From contig JAJFHE010000019.1 in assembly GCA_021775755.1 (NCBI GenBank), positions 62,001 through 126,000 of the forward strand: a stretch of 64,000 nucleotides of DNA, in the 5' to 3' direction. The notes under the pieces are model-generated. The model was not told the DNA's origin, did no database searches, and was given only the letters and a program-made list of their open reading frames with translations. This document shows positions 38,144 to 48,228 of this stretch, piece by piece. Each line of letters starts with the position of its first letter. Within the stretch, counting starts at the first letter, position 1. This DNA comes from Hyphomicrobiales bacterium (GTDB lineage: Bacteria; Pseudomonadota; Alphaproteobacteria; Rhizobiales; JAJFHB01). Position numbers and translations under genes: made by a program.

Positions 38144-38821
38144 ATGGGCACCGGAATTTCCGCATTAAACTCTCCACTTATGATAGAGCAACAACGCTTT
38201 GAACCGCCGCCGTTTTTTCTGATCATGGCAACGATCGGATCGGTCGGTGTTCTGCTCTATATCGCAGCTTCGGTGGTATTCGCTCCGGCGGCGGAGCCGA
38301 TGTATCATTTTGGTGAAAACGGCGCGGTTACGGCGCTCTCAAGCGTATCTCTTTCCATGTCGAGCGCATTGGCGGCGGTGGTATTTTACGTCCGCGCTAA
38401 AAGCTGGGACCAAGGCGCACTGTTCTGGCTGTGCCTTACCGGCGCCTGCCTGTTCCTTGCGCTCGATGAGCAGCTCATGCTGCACGAACGCGGCGGCCTC
38501 GTTATCGAAACCACGTCTATCTCGGGCCTGGTCGAAGATTGGGACGATCTGATCGTTACGGTCTACGGCATTCTGGCGCTTGGCGTCGCGGCTCTGTTCG
38601 CGCGCGAAATTCTGCACTGCCGCACATTTGCGCTGCTGTTCGCGGTCGGCTTTGCCTTTTTCGCCATCCACACCGCCATCGACAGCTTCGTGCCCAACGC
38701 CGTCGCCTGGAAAGACGTACCGGAAGAAGGCGCCAAGCTCTTGTGCGTGTTCGCCGTACTTCTGGCGCTGGTGGGGTATGTTATGGCGATGCTGGAGAAG
38801 ATCGTCAAAGCATCCCGTTGA
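38144..38821 (+). CDS. Six-helix membrane protein with DE/HE motif, function unknown
   Basis: This 225-residue protein starts at an ATG with a GGAGGA ribosome-binding site. It has about six hydrophobic segments (around 24-46, 61-82, 91-108, 137-153, 162-182, 199-218). The third carries D108-E109 and H114-E115 (LALDEQLMLHE), the fifth H176 and D180, and the next loop E194, E195 and K198. Clustered polar residues in membrane segments suggest a metal-dependent membrane enzyme; similarity to ceramidase-like hydrolases is a weak guess. It is divergent from the aromatic-CoA operon. Confidence 0.7.
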   Translation: MGTGISALNSPLMIEQQRFEPPPFFLIMATIGSVGVLLYIAASVVFAPAAEPMYHFGENGAVTALSSVSLSMSSALAAVVFYVRAKSWDQGALFWLCLTGACLFLALDEQLMLHERGGLVIETTSISGLVEDWDDLIVTVYGILALGVAALFAREILHCRTFALLFAVGFAFFAIHTAIDSFVPNAVAWKDVPEEGAKLLCVFAVLLALVGYVMAMLEKIVKASR

Positions 38822-38895
38822 ACCTCACTTTCAAGTGATATGCATTGAGCTTGCACTTCGATGTGTCATCATCCTAGAGTTGTCTCGGGTGTGGC

Positions 38896-39855
38896 ATGTT
38901 CGACCAACCGGGGCAACAGTCGATGGGTAACACTGATCGAGTTGGAGAAGGTGTTGATCCAGAGGCGATTAAGAAAGCGGGCACGGCATACCGCGACCTA
39001 TCGATGCTGTTCGACCCGACAAAATCCCCATTTCTGACCCCCGACTATTTTCCGCCGAACATCTCTGTGACACCGCGGCACATCAAGGACGCGGCCACAA
39101 AATATGAACGTCGCAAGAAAGCATTCAGCTGGCGAAAGCTCAATGGTGCCCGCCTCAAACGTGTAATGAGAATTCTCGAACGAGCGGAAGCACCCGAATA
39201 CACAGTGCAGTTCAGCGCCTGGAAGCCACTTCCATTCTACCGGGACTCCATCCTCGTCCATCTGGAATTGACCAGCGTTGATGAAGACACCCAAGAAACC
39301 CACCGACTCATTGTCACAAGCGACAATAAAGCCGCCTATCTTTCCGGTAAATCGCCAGTCATCCACGAACTCAATGCCAAACTCCCGATCCGTCTCGATG
39401 ACGAGAATGTGGAGGAGTATCTAAACTTTTTCTGCGAGCACGTGCACGGAGAGATGGGAGGGTTTTATGTGGTCGAATCGGCATCGCGCCCAGTTGGTTC
39501 TGGTTCCATCGAAACCCTCCACCTGATAGCCGAAGACAAACGTGTCGGTCCTGCTCTTAGCTCCATTGAGCGGTCCCGGAAAGACAGGCTCGACGCCTTT
39601 CCAAGCGCGGTCATTGCACATCCAGTAATCAATCTGGAACGTAATTCGAAAGATCGACGGACCTTGCTCGCGACAGTCTGCTATGCCGGCAGCATTTTCA
39701 GAGTATCGTTTTCTGTTCGTGACAGCGGCATGATCGATATGTTGGAAGACAAGGTTGTGGAAGGCTGCGCAGTAGAGGGGCTCACGCTGCGCTGGACGCA
39801 ATCGGTTGTACAGCCGAGGTGGACTGCGAACCTGTCTTTCGACGGTGAGGACTGA
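38896..39855 (+). CDS. Unknown 319-residue protein paired with the beta-helix protein
   Basis: I do not recognise this protein. It lacks a signal peptide and long hydrophobic segments, so it is probably cytoplasmic. A basic region (KYERRKKAFSWRKLNGARLKR, about residues 72-92) precedes a mainly beta-type middle and C-terminal part. The start could be the ATG at 38896 or one at 38923 (MGNTDRVGEG, with GGGG upstream). It ends four bases before the beta-helix gene start, so the two are surely cotranscribed and probably function together. Base composition is lower in G+C than the flanking chromosome, which suggests transfer. Confidence 0.7.
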   Translation: MFDQPGQQSMGNTDRVGEGVDPEAIKKAGTAYRDLSMLFDPTKSPFLTPDYFPPNISVTPRHIKDAATKYERRKKAFSWRKLNGARLKRVMRILERAEAPEYTVQFSAWKPLPFYRDSILVHLELTSVDEDTQETHRLIVTSDNKAAYLSGKSPVIHELNAKLPIRLDDENVEEYLNFFCEHVHGEMGGFYVVESASRPVGSGSIETLHLIAEDKRVGPALSSIERSRKDRLDAFPSAVIAHPVINLERNSKDRRTLLATVCYAGSIFRVSFSVRDSGMIDMLEDKVVEGCAVEGLTLRWTQSVVQPRWTANLSFDGED

Positions 39856-39859
39856 TGCG

Positions 39860-42800
39860 ATGAGCGAAACGGCCTCATTCGTGGAGACTCCTTCATCCGT
39901 CGAGACAATTCCAAACGACCTCTTTTACACACTGCTGCGAGATTGGGAGCGCGGACCGAACAAGCCGTTGCGCGTGCTTGGTCCAGTTGATCTGAACTCG
40001 ATTGAGTTCCGGAGCGAAATCCATCTGGAAAACGTCGAATTCGAAGGTGCTTTGGACTTGGCGCACGCGCGGTTTGGCGCAAGCTTGACCCTGAAAGGTT
40101 GCATCTTTCACCACGGTGTAAACGCCAAGAATCTTGAGGTTAAGGGTGACCTCAGCTTTGACAGCTGCAGTTTTGCGGGCTCGATGCCATCGGACACTGC
40201 ACTGCTTAATCTTGAGGCGGCGGAGATACACGGCACTTTGTCGATTACGCGCATCCACAATTGCCCAGGTGCGATTTCAATCGCTGACGCGGATATTCGT
40301 GCAAACTTAAGGATATCAGACTGCTTGCTTGGCGCCTTTGCCGCCATGGGTACCAAGAACGGCAACGCCACGTCTGAGAGTGCCACGTCGGCTGACGACG
40401 AAGTCCAAACAACACCCAAAGCTCATGATCCCTCTTCAATTGTGTTACGTCTCGATCGCTCGAACATCGGCGGCTCATGCAAACTGGGAGGTGCGATCGA
40501 GTTGGGCGCCTTGAGCACTTTGCAAGCGCCACGCGAACCTAAACTGATCATATTTGGAGGCGTAAGTGCTGACAATATAGCGGTCACGGGTGAGCTACTT
40601 ATTTGCGACCGTTTTGACACTAGCGGTGCAAAGAGCACCAATATTATCCACGGCTCGCTGAGTTGTTCCGGTGCTGAGCTTGGTGGGGAACTCCGATTGA
40701 CAAGCCTGATCATACGAGGTCTCGGCGATCGGAAAGATCCACATTTGGGATGGACAAACGCCACTCTTAGCATCGCGGGAACTAACTGTGCGTCCGTGGT
40801 CGTCAGATCAGTGGAATGTACCGGTGATTTCGATGCCTCCCATCTCTGCGCGAAAGAGAGCGTAATCGTTTGGGAGTGCAACGTTACGGATACGACCGGC
40901 GCAACTGATGTGCCGGGGACCACAAACTCCTCCGAGGAACAGAAGGCTTCTTTCAACTGCGCACGACTGGAGACCGGCAAGCTCACTTGCGGTTTACTAA
41001 AAGTTTCCGGCAACATCAGCGTTGAAAATTCGACAACCGGAACTTTTGGGATCCAAGATTCAGAGCTGTCTGGCTCACTCACGGCCGATTCCGCGCTTAG
41101 CAACAGCATGATCCTGGCCTCGGTGAGAGTGGCACAGGATTTCAACTGCAATAACGCCAGTATCGACGCCATGTTCGTCACTGACATGGAGGTAAGCGGT
41201 CAAGCCAACCTGATTGGTATATCCTGCAAAAACCTGATCAGACTGATCAGTGAACGGAATGAATATGCATTGACCGTCGGCAGATCCCTCGACCTGACAT
41301 CATGTGAGATTGGCGGTCAACTGGACATGTCGTCGTCGAAGATTGGTGACGCGCTGTTGTTCAATGGGTCAAGCGTCGGTTCTTTTCTGACAGGAAACGA
41401 AGGCGGCCAAAATCGTTTCGGCGCGCTAAACATTGTCGACAGTCACTTCACCTCTTATGTGCGATTGCTTGGATTGCGAGTTGGTGCGGTACATGTGGAC
41501 GACGTGCGACCACGATCGCCCGGCGATGACGGAAATGGCAGCAATGAACCTGGAATCACGCGCCCAAAGTTTCTCGGATGCTCGATTTCCAACAGCCGGT
41601 TCCTCGCGGGTTTGTTGTTCTGGCGTGAACGTCTTGGCCATGCCGCCTACGGACGCACGGATCGGTTTACAGCCTGGTCGTCAAAGGATTGCCTGCATTG
41701 CGAAGTTGGTTCTCAATTTGAAATTGTTGACTGCCAAATCAATGGCGATCTTGATCTGACCAGACTGATTGTGCATCCGGACCGCGATGCCGGAGTCACA
41801 GGTGCCAATGGAGGGATCCGGTTGGACAGAACCGCTGTAACAGGTGACCTCGACTTCAAATCCCCCCAGAGGATAATCACAGGTGCGGACCGGCCCACCG
41901 CGTTCAAGAGTATGGCGAAAAAGTGGATCGACGCCGCGTCAACCACCAATGTCGTGGATGGCTTGCGCAATATGCCACGGGCGCTGGCAAGTTTTCTTCA
42001 ACTGAATGGTCTGGCTGCAACGAACATCGATCTCACGGGATTGGATCTTCGTAGCAACGCTGACCTTGAAGAAGATGTAACCGTTCATCGGGCAGGCTTT
42101 GTGTTTGCTGAGCGGCTTCAGGTGCCGGGGCGCTTGGTATGCTACTCTGAGATTCGAAGCTCGAATGTTCCGTTCGGTTCGGACTGGGTAAATGGCCTGA
42201 GAAACAACGAGCACCAACGCTACACTGCTGAATGTGATGCCGAACTTTCCAGCAGCCGTTTTTTGTACGAAGCCTTCATCGGAGTGCCAGGTGCATTGCT
42301 GCTTGAGCGCGCCTCAATCGGCGACTTGGTGGTATCCGCATGCAGTTTCAACACTGGAACGGGTGATGCGAAACAAACTGGGATCGTCCTTGAGCATGCA
42401 AAGATTTCACATCTGTGGATTCCGCGCATTAAGCGATGCCAGAACGGTGGAGGATTTCCGGTTCCACTGGACCTATCCGGTCTTGAGGTGGACGCCTGGA
42501 CCTTCGATCTCGACGACGACGCTCATATCGATAAGGACGAGGCCGCTGCAAAGAGCTATATCCGGATTTTGAAAAACGACAAGCTTCACCGCGATCTCTA
42601 TCGGGCGGTATACGATCAGCTGAGAAATTCTGGAAATGAACGCGAAGCGCGCAAGGTCTTTGTCGCCGAACACAAGCGCGCATTTCTTAATGAAACACGC
42701 GCGTTTCAGGCAAGATGGCAGGCATGGCTGCAGCGTCCTGCGCCCGTGTCTCCGGCCGACCCGCTATTCGGATCGCTTCAGTTTGGGCTTGAAGTGGTAC

Positions 42801-43420
42801 GTACAGTACTCCTCGAGATGCCCTTTTCAGCTGTCTACGCACTGCGCACTGCGGGACGCGGGAGTTGGGATCGCTTCAACAGGCATTTTCTTAGCTACGG
42901 CGTTAATCCTTTGAACTTGTTCTGGCTAATTTGTGCTTTCTCGCTCATGACCTTTGGCTTTGTGGCCCGTGAACCCGGCAACTTTGAACTCTCCGACGCG
43001 TCGCGACTGGCAGTTGCGGAAGACAGGTTGGCTCAAAGCAACGAAACACGTGTCGCGCGTGGCATCGGTCTTTGCGACGACGGTGTGGTCCTTGGTCCGA
43101 CCCCCGATGAGTGGGGTGTTACTGAGGCATTCTGGATGACGGTACGCTATCACATACCACTGGTTGGCTTGGTCGTGCGCGCCGAATACGAACCGACAGA
43201 TGACCGCCCAGCTGCATACTCGTGGCTTTCAAAGCAAAACATCAAACAGTGCTTCAACAATTCGGCAGGTAAAGTGGCCATGTATCGACAGGCAGGACCG
43301 GAGAAAGGTTGGTTTACTCCCGAAGACTGGTTCTCAGCTATGGCTCTAATCAACTGGCTGTTCTGGCCAGTGTTGCTAACCTTCGCGCTTCGCAGGGCCT
43401 TCCGGGAAAGCGGCCGCTAG
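39860..43420 (+). CDS. Large beta-helix-like protein with C-terminal membrane domain
   Basis: The 1186-residue protein starts at the ATG at 39860 (MSETASFVET), with GTGAGG upstream. Residues about 55-850 consist of loosely repeating units of the kind IHLENVEFEGALDLAHARFG and LSFDSCSFAGS, as in pentapeptide-repeat or related right-handed beta-helices, interrupted by longer inserts. A helical linker (about 899-945) contains DLYRAVYDQLRNSGNEREAR. The C-terminus has helices near 1018-1036 and 1157-1178, plus a shorter hydrophobic stretch near 1089-1106. Similar proteins carry the label membrane-associated oxidoreductase, but I see no cofactor motif. Lower G+C than neighbours; its stop codon overlaps that of ytoQ. 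Confidence 0.78.
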   Translation: MSETASFVETPSSVETIPNDLFYTLLRDWERGPNKPLRVLGPVDLNSIEFRSEIHLENVEFEGALDLAHARFGASLTLKGCIFHHGVNAKNLEVKGDLSFDSCSFAGSMPSDTALLNLEAAEIHGTLSITRIHNCPGAISIADADIRANLRISDCLLGAFAAMGTKNGNATSESATSADDEVQTTPKAHDPSSIVLRLDRSNIGGSCKLGGAIELGALSTLQAPREPKLIIFGGVSADNIAVTGELLICDRFDTSGAKSTNIIHGSLSCSGAELGGELRLTSLIIRGLGDRKDPHLGWTNATLSIAGTNCASVVVRSVECTGDFDASHLCAKESVIVWECNVTDTTGATDVPGTTNSSEEQKASFNCARLETGKLTCGLLKVSGNISVENSTTGTFGIQDSELSGSLTADSALSNSMILASVRVAQDFNCNNASIDAMFVTDMEVSGQANLIGISCKNLIRLISERNEYALTVGRSLDLTSCEIGGQLDMSSSKIGDALLFNGSSVGSFLTGNEGGQNRFGALNIVDSHFTSYVRLLGLRVGAVHVDDVRPRSPGDDGNGSNEPGITRPKFLGCSISNSRFLAGLLFWRERLGHAAYGRTDRFTAWSSKDCLHCEVGSQFEIVDCQINGDLDLTRLIVHPDRDAGVTGANGGIRLDRTAVTGDLDFKSPQRIITGADRPTAFKSMAKKWIDAASTTNVVDGLRNMPRALASFLQLNGLAATNIDLTGLDLRSNADLEEDVTVHRAGFVFAERLQVPGRLVCYSEIRSSNVPFGSDWVNGLRNNEHQRYTAECDAELSSSRFLYEAFIGVPGALLLERASIGDLVVSACSFNTGTGDAKQTGIVLEHAKISHLWIPRIKRCQNGGGFPVPLDLSGLEVDAWTFDLDDDAHIDKDEAAAKSYIRILKNDKLHRDLYRAVYDQLRNSGNEREARKVFVAEHKRAFLNETRAFQARWQAWLQRPAPVSPADPLFGSLQFGLEVVRTVLLEMPFSAVYALRTAGRGSWDRFNRHFLSYGVNPLNLFWLICAFSLMTFGFVAREPGNFELSDASRLAVAEDRLAQSNETRVARGIGLCDDGVVLGPTPDEWGVTEAFWMTVRYHIPLVGLVVRAEYEPTDDRPAAYSWLSKQNIKQCFNNSAGKVAMYRQAGPEKGWFTPEDWFSAMALINWLFWPVLLTFALRRAFRESGR

Positions 43421-43869
43421 CCCAACTCCCCGTCGATCACATAGCGCAGGATGTCGACGACCTGGGCCGGTGTTTCGGTGACGGCGAGCGCGGCGGCGTC
43501 GACCTCTTTCAGGGCGTGCTGGTGGTCGGGGCCGTGCATGACGATGATCGCCTTGCCGAGCGCCGAGGCGTAGCCCGCGTCGAAGGCGGCGTTCCATTGC
43601 TTGTATTTCTCGCCGAAGCGCACGACCACCACATCGGCCTTTTCGATCAGCGTGCGGGTGCGTATGGCGTTGACGTTGGCGCCCTTGTTGTCGTGCCAGA
43701 ACTTGTTCTGTTCGGCACCGAGGATAGTGACGCCGCAGTCATCGGAGGCTTCGTGATTGGTCACAGGCGCCGAAAACGCGACAGGCAAGCCCGCGGCCTT
43801 TGTCCCGTCCTCGATTTCATCGCGCCAGTTTGTGTGAATCTCGCCAGAGAGATAGACCTGCCAGTTCAT
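43417..43869 (-). CDS. YtoQ-family protein (nucleoside deoxyribosyltransferase-like)
   Basis: This 150-residue protein belongs to the YtoQ family, related in fold to nucleoside 2-deoxyribosyltransferases. It begins MNWQVYLSGEIHTNWRDE and contains FSAPVTNHEASDDCG, ADVVVVRFGEKYKQWNAAFD and a final KEVDAAALAVTETPAQVVD. Typical length. A nucleotide-processing role is likely but not established. It marks the return to normal chromosomal composition beside the accessory beta-helix gene and precedes parC. Confidence 0.88.
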   Translation of the reverse strand: MNWQVYLSGEIHTNWRDEIEDGTKAAGLPVAFSAPVTNHEASDDCGVTILGAEQNKFWHDNKGANVNAIRTRTLIEKADVVVVRFGEKYKQWNAAFDAGYASALGKAIIVMHGPDHQHALKEVDAAALAVTETPAQVVDILRYVIDGELG

Positions 43870-43930
43870 GCTGTTTCACCGGTTCGTTGCTGGGACAATA
43901 GGCGGCCTTAACGTAGGTGCGGAAGGGATA

Positions 43931-46186
43931 TCAGCCCTCCGCCTCCGGGCCGAAACGGTTGTTGCGCGGAAAGCCCTTCGGCGGCAGGCGTCCGGCCTGG
44001 GCACGCAGGCCGAGCCATTCCTTGAGGTCGGTCACGGTCCAGGTGCGCGCGGAACTGTCCTGCCAGGTAAGGCCATCAGCCAGCACAAATGCCTTGGCGT
44101 CGGACAGTCCGCCGTCCTTATAGCGCTGCAGCCGCACGCCCTTGCCGCGTGTCATCTCCGGCAGCTCCGCGAACGGGAAGATCAAAAGTTTGCGGTTTTC
44201 ACCGACGACAGCCACGTGATCGGCGCCTTCAGGCACATGGGCGCAGGTCTGCGCCTCGACCGGCGCCTTGACGTTCAGCACCTGCCTGCCCTTGCGTGTC
44301 GTTGCGACCACGTCGCTTTCCGCCACCACAAAGCCATTTCCATCGGAGCTTGCCAGCAGAATTTTGCGGCCCGCCTCGTGCACAAAGAGTGCGACGATGT
44401 CGTCGGTGTTTTCCATATCCGCCATCAGCCGCAGCGGCTCGCCATGGCCCCGGCCGCCTGGCAGCCGGTCGGCGTTGAATGTGTAGAACTTGCCGGACGA
44501 CACGAGTGCCAGCAGCTTGTCGGTGGTGTGGGCGAAAAACTCAAACCGGCTACGGTCGCCTTCCTTGAAGGCCAGACCGGACGTGTCGGCCATATGGCCC
44601 TTCATGGCCCTGATCCAGCCCTTCTCCGAACACACGACGGTGATCGGTTCCTTTTCGATCATCGCCTGTTCAAGATCGACCTCGACTTCCGGCGCATCCG
44701 CGAAAGCGGTGCGGCGGCGGCCAAGGTCGGTATCCTTGCTGAACGTTTTGCGGGTTTTGCGGATTTCACCGGCGATCATCGCCCATTGCGCTTCTTCCGA
44801 TGCAAGGAGCGCCCGCAATTCGCCCCGCTCGGCGATCAGGTTCTCATGTTCGCGCCGCAGTTCCATCTCCTCCAGCTTGCGCAGCGAGCGCAGGCGCATG
44901 TTGAGGATCGCTTCGGCCTGCGTATCGGTGAGCTCGAAGGTGCGCATCAGATCCTGCTTGGGATGGTCCTCCTCGCGGATGATGCGGATAACTTCATCGA
45001 GGTTAAGAAAGGCGATGATGTAACCGCCGAGCACTTCAAGCCGATTGGCGATCTTTCCAAGCCGGTACTCGGTGCGGCGCACCAGAACCACCTTGCGGTG
45101 ATCGAGCCATTGGCGCAGCACGTCGCGCAGCGACAGCACGCCCGGCATCCGGCCCTCGGCGAGCACGTTCATGTTGAGCGAAATCCGCGTCTCAAGGTCA
45201 GACATCTTGAACAGGGATTCCATCAGCACCACCGGATCGACGGTGCGCGACTTCGGTTCCAGCACGAGACGAACGTCTTCGGCGGACTCATCGCGCACAT
45301 CGCCCAGAAGTGGCAGCTTGCGGGCCTGCATGAGTTCGGCGATTTTTTCGACCAGTTTGCCCTTCTGCACCTGATAGGGCATCTCGGTGACGACGATCTG
45401 CCAGGTGCCGCGGCCAAGGTCTTCGCGCTCCCAGGTGGCGCGCACGCGAAAGCCGCCGCGTCCGGTCCTGTAGGCCTCGGTTATGGCGTCACGGCCATCG
45501 ACAATGATGCCGCCGGTGGGCAGATCGGGGCCTGGAACATATTCGACAAGCTTTGCCACCGTGGCATTGGGGTACTTGATCAGGTGCAATGCCGCATCGC
45601 AGAGCTCGTGCGCATTGTGCGGCGGGATCGACGTTGCCATGCCCACCGCGATGCCCGAGGCACCGTTGGCAAGCAGATTGGGGAATGCGCCCGGCAGCAC
45701 CACCGGTTCTGAGTCCTCGCCGTCATAGGTCTCGCGGAAGTCGACCGTGTCTTCCGATATGCCTTCAAGCAGCGCTTGGGCAACTTCCGTAAGCCGCGAC
45801 TCGGTATACCGCATGGCGGCGGCATTATCGCCGTCGATATTACCGAAATTGCCCTGACCCTCGACAAGCGGATAACGCACCGCAAAGTCCTGCGCGAGAC
45901 GCACCAGTGCATCATAGACGGACTGGTCGCCATGCGGGTGATACTTGCCGATCACATCGCCGACGACGCGCGCGCATTTCTTGAAGCCGGAGGCCGGATC
46001 GAGCTTCAGCTGGCGCATCGCAAAGAGCAGCCTGCGGTGCACCGGCTTCAGGCCATCGCGCACATCGGGCAATGCCCGGTGCATGATGGTGGACAGCGCA
46101 TAAGCCAGATAACGCTCCTCGAGCGCATCTTTCAACGAGATGGATTCATAGCCTTCCGGAGAAGGTGGCGGAGCTTGCGTGGTCAT
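43931..46186 (-). CDS. parC: DNA topoisomerase IV subunit A
   Basis: ParC with ParE decatenates daughter chromosomes. The 751-residue protein has the breakage-reunion domain with catalytic Y127 in AMRYTESRL, and a short C-terminal beta-pinwheel region with the [12 protein letters not shown] and [14 protein letters not shown] repeats. In the quinolone-resistance region the sequence reads [15 protein letters not shown]: Gln88 takes the place of E. coli Ser80 and Asp92 that of Glu84. That arrangement is usual in several rhizobial ParC proteins. ParE is not in the window. Confidence 0.95.
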   Translation of the reverse strand: MTTQAPPPSPEGYESISLKDALEERYLAYALSTIMHRALPDVRDGLKPVHRRLLFAMRQLKLDPASGFKKCARVVGDVIGKYHPHGDQSVYDALVRLAQDFAVRYPLVEGQGNFGNIDGDNAAAMRYTESRLTEVAQALLEGISEDTVDFRETYDGEDSEPVVLPGAFPNLLANGASGIAVGMATSIPPHNAHELCDAALHLIKYPNATVAKLVEYVPGPDLPTGGIIVDGRDAITEAYRTGRGGFRVRATWEREDLGRGTWQIVVTEMPYQVQKGKLVEKIAELMQARKLPLLGDVRDESAEDVRLVLEPKSRTVDPVVLMESLFKMSDLETRISLNMNVLAEGRMPGVLSLRDVLRQWLDHRKVVLVRRTEYRLGKIANRLEVLGGYIIAFLNLDEVIRIIREEDHPKQDLMRTFELTDTQAEAILNMRLRSLRKLEEMELRREHENLIAERGELRALLASEEAQWAMIAGEIRKTRKTFSKDTDLGRRRTAFADAPEVEVDLEQAMIEKEPITVVCSEKGWIRAMKGHMADTSGLAFKEGDRSRFEFFAHTTDKLLALVSSGKFYTFNADRLPGGRGHGEPLRLMADMENTDDIVALFVHEAGRKILLASSDGNGFVVAESDVVATTRKGRQVLNVKAPVEAQTCAHVPEGADHVAVVGENRKLLIFPFAELPEMTRGKGVRLQRYKDGGLSDAKAFVLADGLTWQDSSARTWTVTDLKEWLGLRAQAGRLPPKGFPRNNRFGPEAEG

Positions 46187-46317
46187 GCCGGAACCGCTTT
46201 CTGGGTATGGGAATTCGAACTGACGTTCCTATAGCACGCGCGCGTGATTCCAACAGTCGATGTTGGCCTAGAGCAGGGTCACATTAGATAGATCGGTTCG
46301 TACAAAGGTTGGGCTGA

Positions 46318-47346
46318 TTAAACGTTCGTGTCTGGCGCCGCCGCCGGCTTGGGCGTTCGATCAAAGATCCTGCCCCATAGCGACTTGAAGGCACCGGCCA
46401 GTCCGCCCGGCATGAACAGGACGAACAGCACCAGCGCCAGCCCCATTCCGATGTTGCGGGCATCGCCAAACTCTTTCATCCACTCGACGACGATCATCAT
46501 GACGGCAGCGCCTATGAACGGGCCCCAGGTTGAGCCGAGCCCTCCGACAATGACCATCGAGAGGATCAGCATGAGCGTCGAGAATTCAAACAGGCTCGGC
46601 CCGGCAAACCTGAAGTGCGCGGCATAAACACTGCCTGCGGCCCCGGTGAAGAATGCCGACACCGCAAATACGATGAGCTGATATCTGAAACGGCTTATGC
46701 CTCTGCTGCTCGCATATCCAAGATTGTCACGAATGGCACGGAATGCGAGCCCATACCGGCCGTGAATGATGACCAGCGTCGCAAAAATCGTCACCGCAAA
46801 CACGGTGAGCACAACGTAGTAATTGCCCAGCATCCAGTCGGCTTTCAGGATTTTGCGAAACCCGAAGTCCGCAAATCGCGAAAACCCGGTGGCGCCGCCG
46901 AAGAGCTGCTGACAGTTGTTGCTGATGTGCCGAAAACATTCGGTGTCGGTGATGATCAGAACGTGCACAACCTCGGCGATCGCAAATGTCAGCAAAGCGA
47001 CATAGGCACCCGTGAGCCGAAGACACGCGGCCCCGATGATTAAGGCCGCGAGCGTCGCGACAACTGCACCGACCGGCATCGCCAACCAGACCGAGAGATC
47101 GCCGAACTGCACCAGCATGGCTGTCGTGTACGCTCCGCAGATGAACAGAAACATCTGCGCCAGCGAAAACACGCCCGCGTGCCCCATGATCAGGTTCCAC
47201 TGACTGGCAACGATCGCCCAGAAGAAAAATATGATGACTTCGCCAAGCAGATAGCGCTCGGTTACCACCATGGGCACCAGTGCGAATCCGGCGATGACCG
47301 CTATAGCGATGACAAAATTCTTGCGCAGGGCGGGAGAAATAATCAC
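46318..47346 (-). CDS. livM: Branched-chain amino acid-type ABC transporter permease LivM
   Basis: LivM is one of two membrane subunits of a Liv/Urt/Fmd-type importer. The 342-residue protein has about nine to ten hydrophobic segments and the coupling region YGLAFRAIRDNLGYASSRG typical of LivM. It starts with GTG at 47346, overlapping the livH stop in GTGA. The order substrate-binding protein, livG, livF, livH, livM is continuous on this strand. The transported solute is probably not simply leucine, given the amidohydrolase in the same transcript. Confidence 0.92.
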   Translation of the reverse strand: MIISPALRKNFVIAIAVIAGFALVPMVVTERYLLGEVIIFFFWAIVASQWNLIMGHAGVFSLAQMFLFICGAYTTAMLVQFGDLSVWLAMPVGAVVATLAALIIGAACLRLTGAYVALLTFAIAEVVHVLIITDTECFRHISNNCQQLFGGATGFSRFADFGFRKILKADWMLGNYYVVLTVFAVTIFATLVIIHGRYGLAFRAIRDNLGYASSRGISRFRYQLIVFAVSAFFTGAAGSVYAAHFRFAGPSLFEFSTLMLILSMVIVGGLGSTWGPFIGAAVMMIVVEWMKEFGDARNIGMGLALVLFVLFMPGGLAGAFKSLWGRIFDRTPKPAAAPDTNV

Positions 47347-48221
47347 AGCCGAACCACAACCTTCTTGCCGAACAGGCCGTTAGGCCTCCAAACCAGAAAC
47401 AGGATGACCAGCCCAAGCATCACCGGGAAGCCAAAGCGCACGCCGAGGAAGTATTGAACAGCAGCTTCAATGAGGCCGAGAGAAACAGCGGCAAGGCCGG
47501 TCCCGCCGACATGGCCGAGGCCCGCGACAACACAGATGACAAACGCCTTCAACATCGGGTCGCCACCCATTTGCGGCGACAGCGTTGCAAGCGATGAGAT
47601 GAGCACGCCCGCCGCGCCCGCCAGTGCGCCGGCTATCGCCAGTACCTGGAGATACGTGCGCTCCGTCCGCACCCCCATAAGGCGCGCGGCATCGAGATTC
47701 ATGGCGGTGGCGCGTATGGCACGTCCCAGCTTTGTTTTCAGAAGCAGGAATGCGGTCATGGCGATCAAGGCAGCGGCAACCGCGACAATGACCAGCGACT
47801 GATATGTGACGACCACGTTGCCAACCCTGAACCCGCCGGTGAGACTGACAGGCTGACGGAACGGATAGGCGCCAAATCCCTTGAGGATCAGATCCTCCAG
47901 CACAATCGCAACTCCGGCGGTGGCGACCATGATATTGGTGCCGAAGTTCCGGGTGCCGACCATGAACTTCACGATAAGCAAGTGCGTGATGCACCCGGTC
48001 AAACCGCCAACAACAAACCCGGCGGGCAGACCGATATAGACAGGCAAACCGAGATAGGCGACAGCGGAGTAAGATCCGTAGGCGCCAATCGTCATGAACA
48101 GCCCATGTGCCATGTTGAACATGCCGAGCGTACCCCATATTAGGGCAAGGCCGACGGAAGCCAGGGCATACATGGCTCCCAATGTTGCACCGGTTGCGAT
48201 GATCTGGATGAAAACGTCCAT
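47343..48221 (-). CDS. livH: Branched-chain amino acid-type ABC transporter permease LivH
   Basis: LivH is the other membrane subunit. Started at the ATG at 48221 (MDVFIQIIATGATLGAMY) it has 292 residues, normal for the family, with about eight hydrophobic segments and the coupling region KLGRAIRATAMNLDAARLMG. The open frame upstream overlaps livF and has no family match. The gene lies seven bases after livF and overlaps livM by four bases. Confidence 0.92.
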   Translation of the reverse strand: MDVFIQIIATGATLGAMYALASVGLALIWGTLGMFNMAHGLFMTIGAYGSYSAVAYLGLPVYIGLPAGFVVGGLTGCITHLLIVKFMVGTRNFGTNIMVATAGVAIVLEDLILKGFGAYPFRQPVSLTGGFRVGNVVVTYQSLVIVAVAAALIAMTAFLLLKTKLGRAIRATAMNLDAARLMGVRTERTYLQVLAIAGALAGAAGVLISSLATLSPQMGGDPMLKAFVICVVAGLGHVGGTGLAAVSLGLIEAAVQYFLGVRFGFPVMLGLVILFLVWRPNGLFGKKVVVRL

Positions 48222-48228
48222 AGCGCGC

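Noticed and set aside
38896-43420. A conventional mobile element or prophage carrying the beta-helix pair
   Set aside because: No integrase, transposase, tRNA, direct repeats or terminal inverted repeats were seen at the edges; only composition and lack of known function point to transfer.
43868-45712. A 614-residue open frame on the plus strand opposite parC
   Set aside because: It lies entirely antisense to the well-supported parC, is rich in His/Arg/Gly as expected from a high-G+C shadow frame, and shows no domain.
46235-46246. Palindrome CACGCGCGCGTG about 50 bases upstream of parC
   Set aside because: It is an alternating GC repeat of a kind that arises easily in this base composition, with no associated regulator or second copy noticed.
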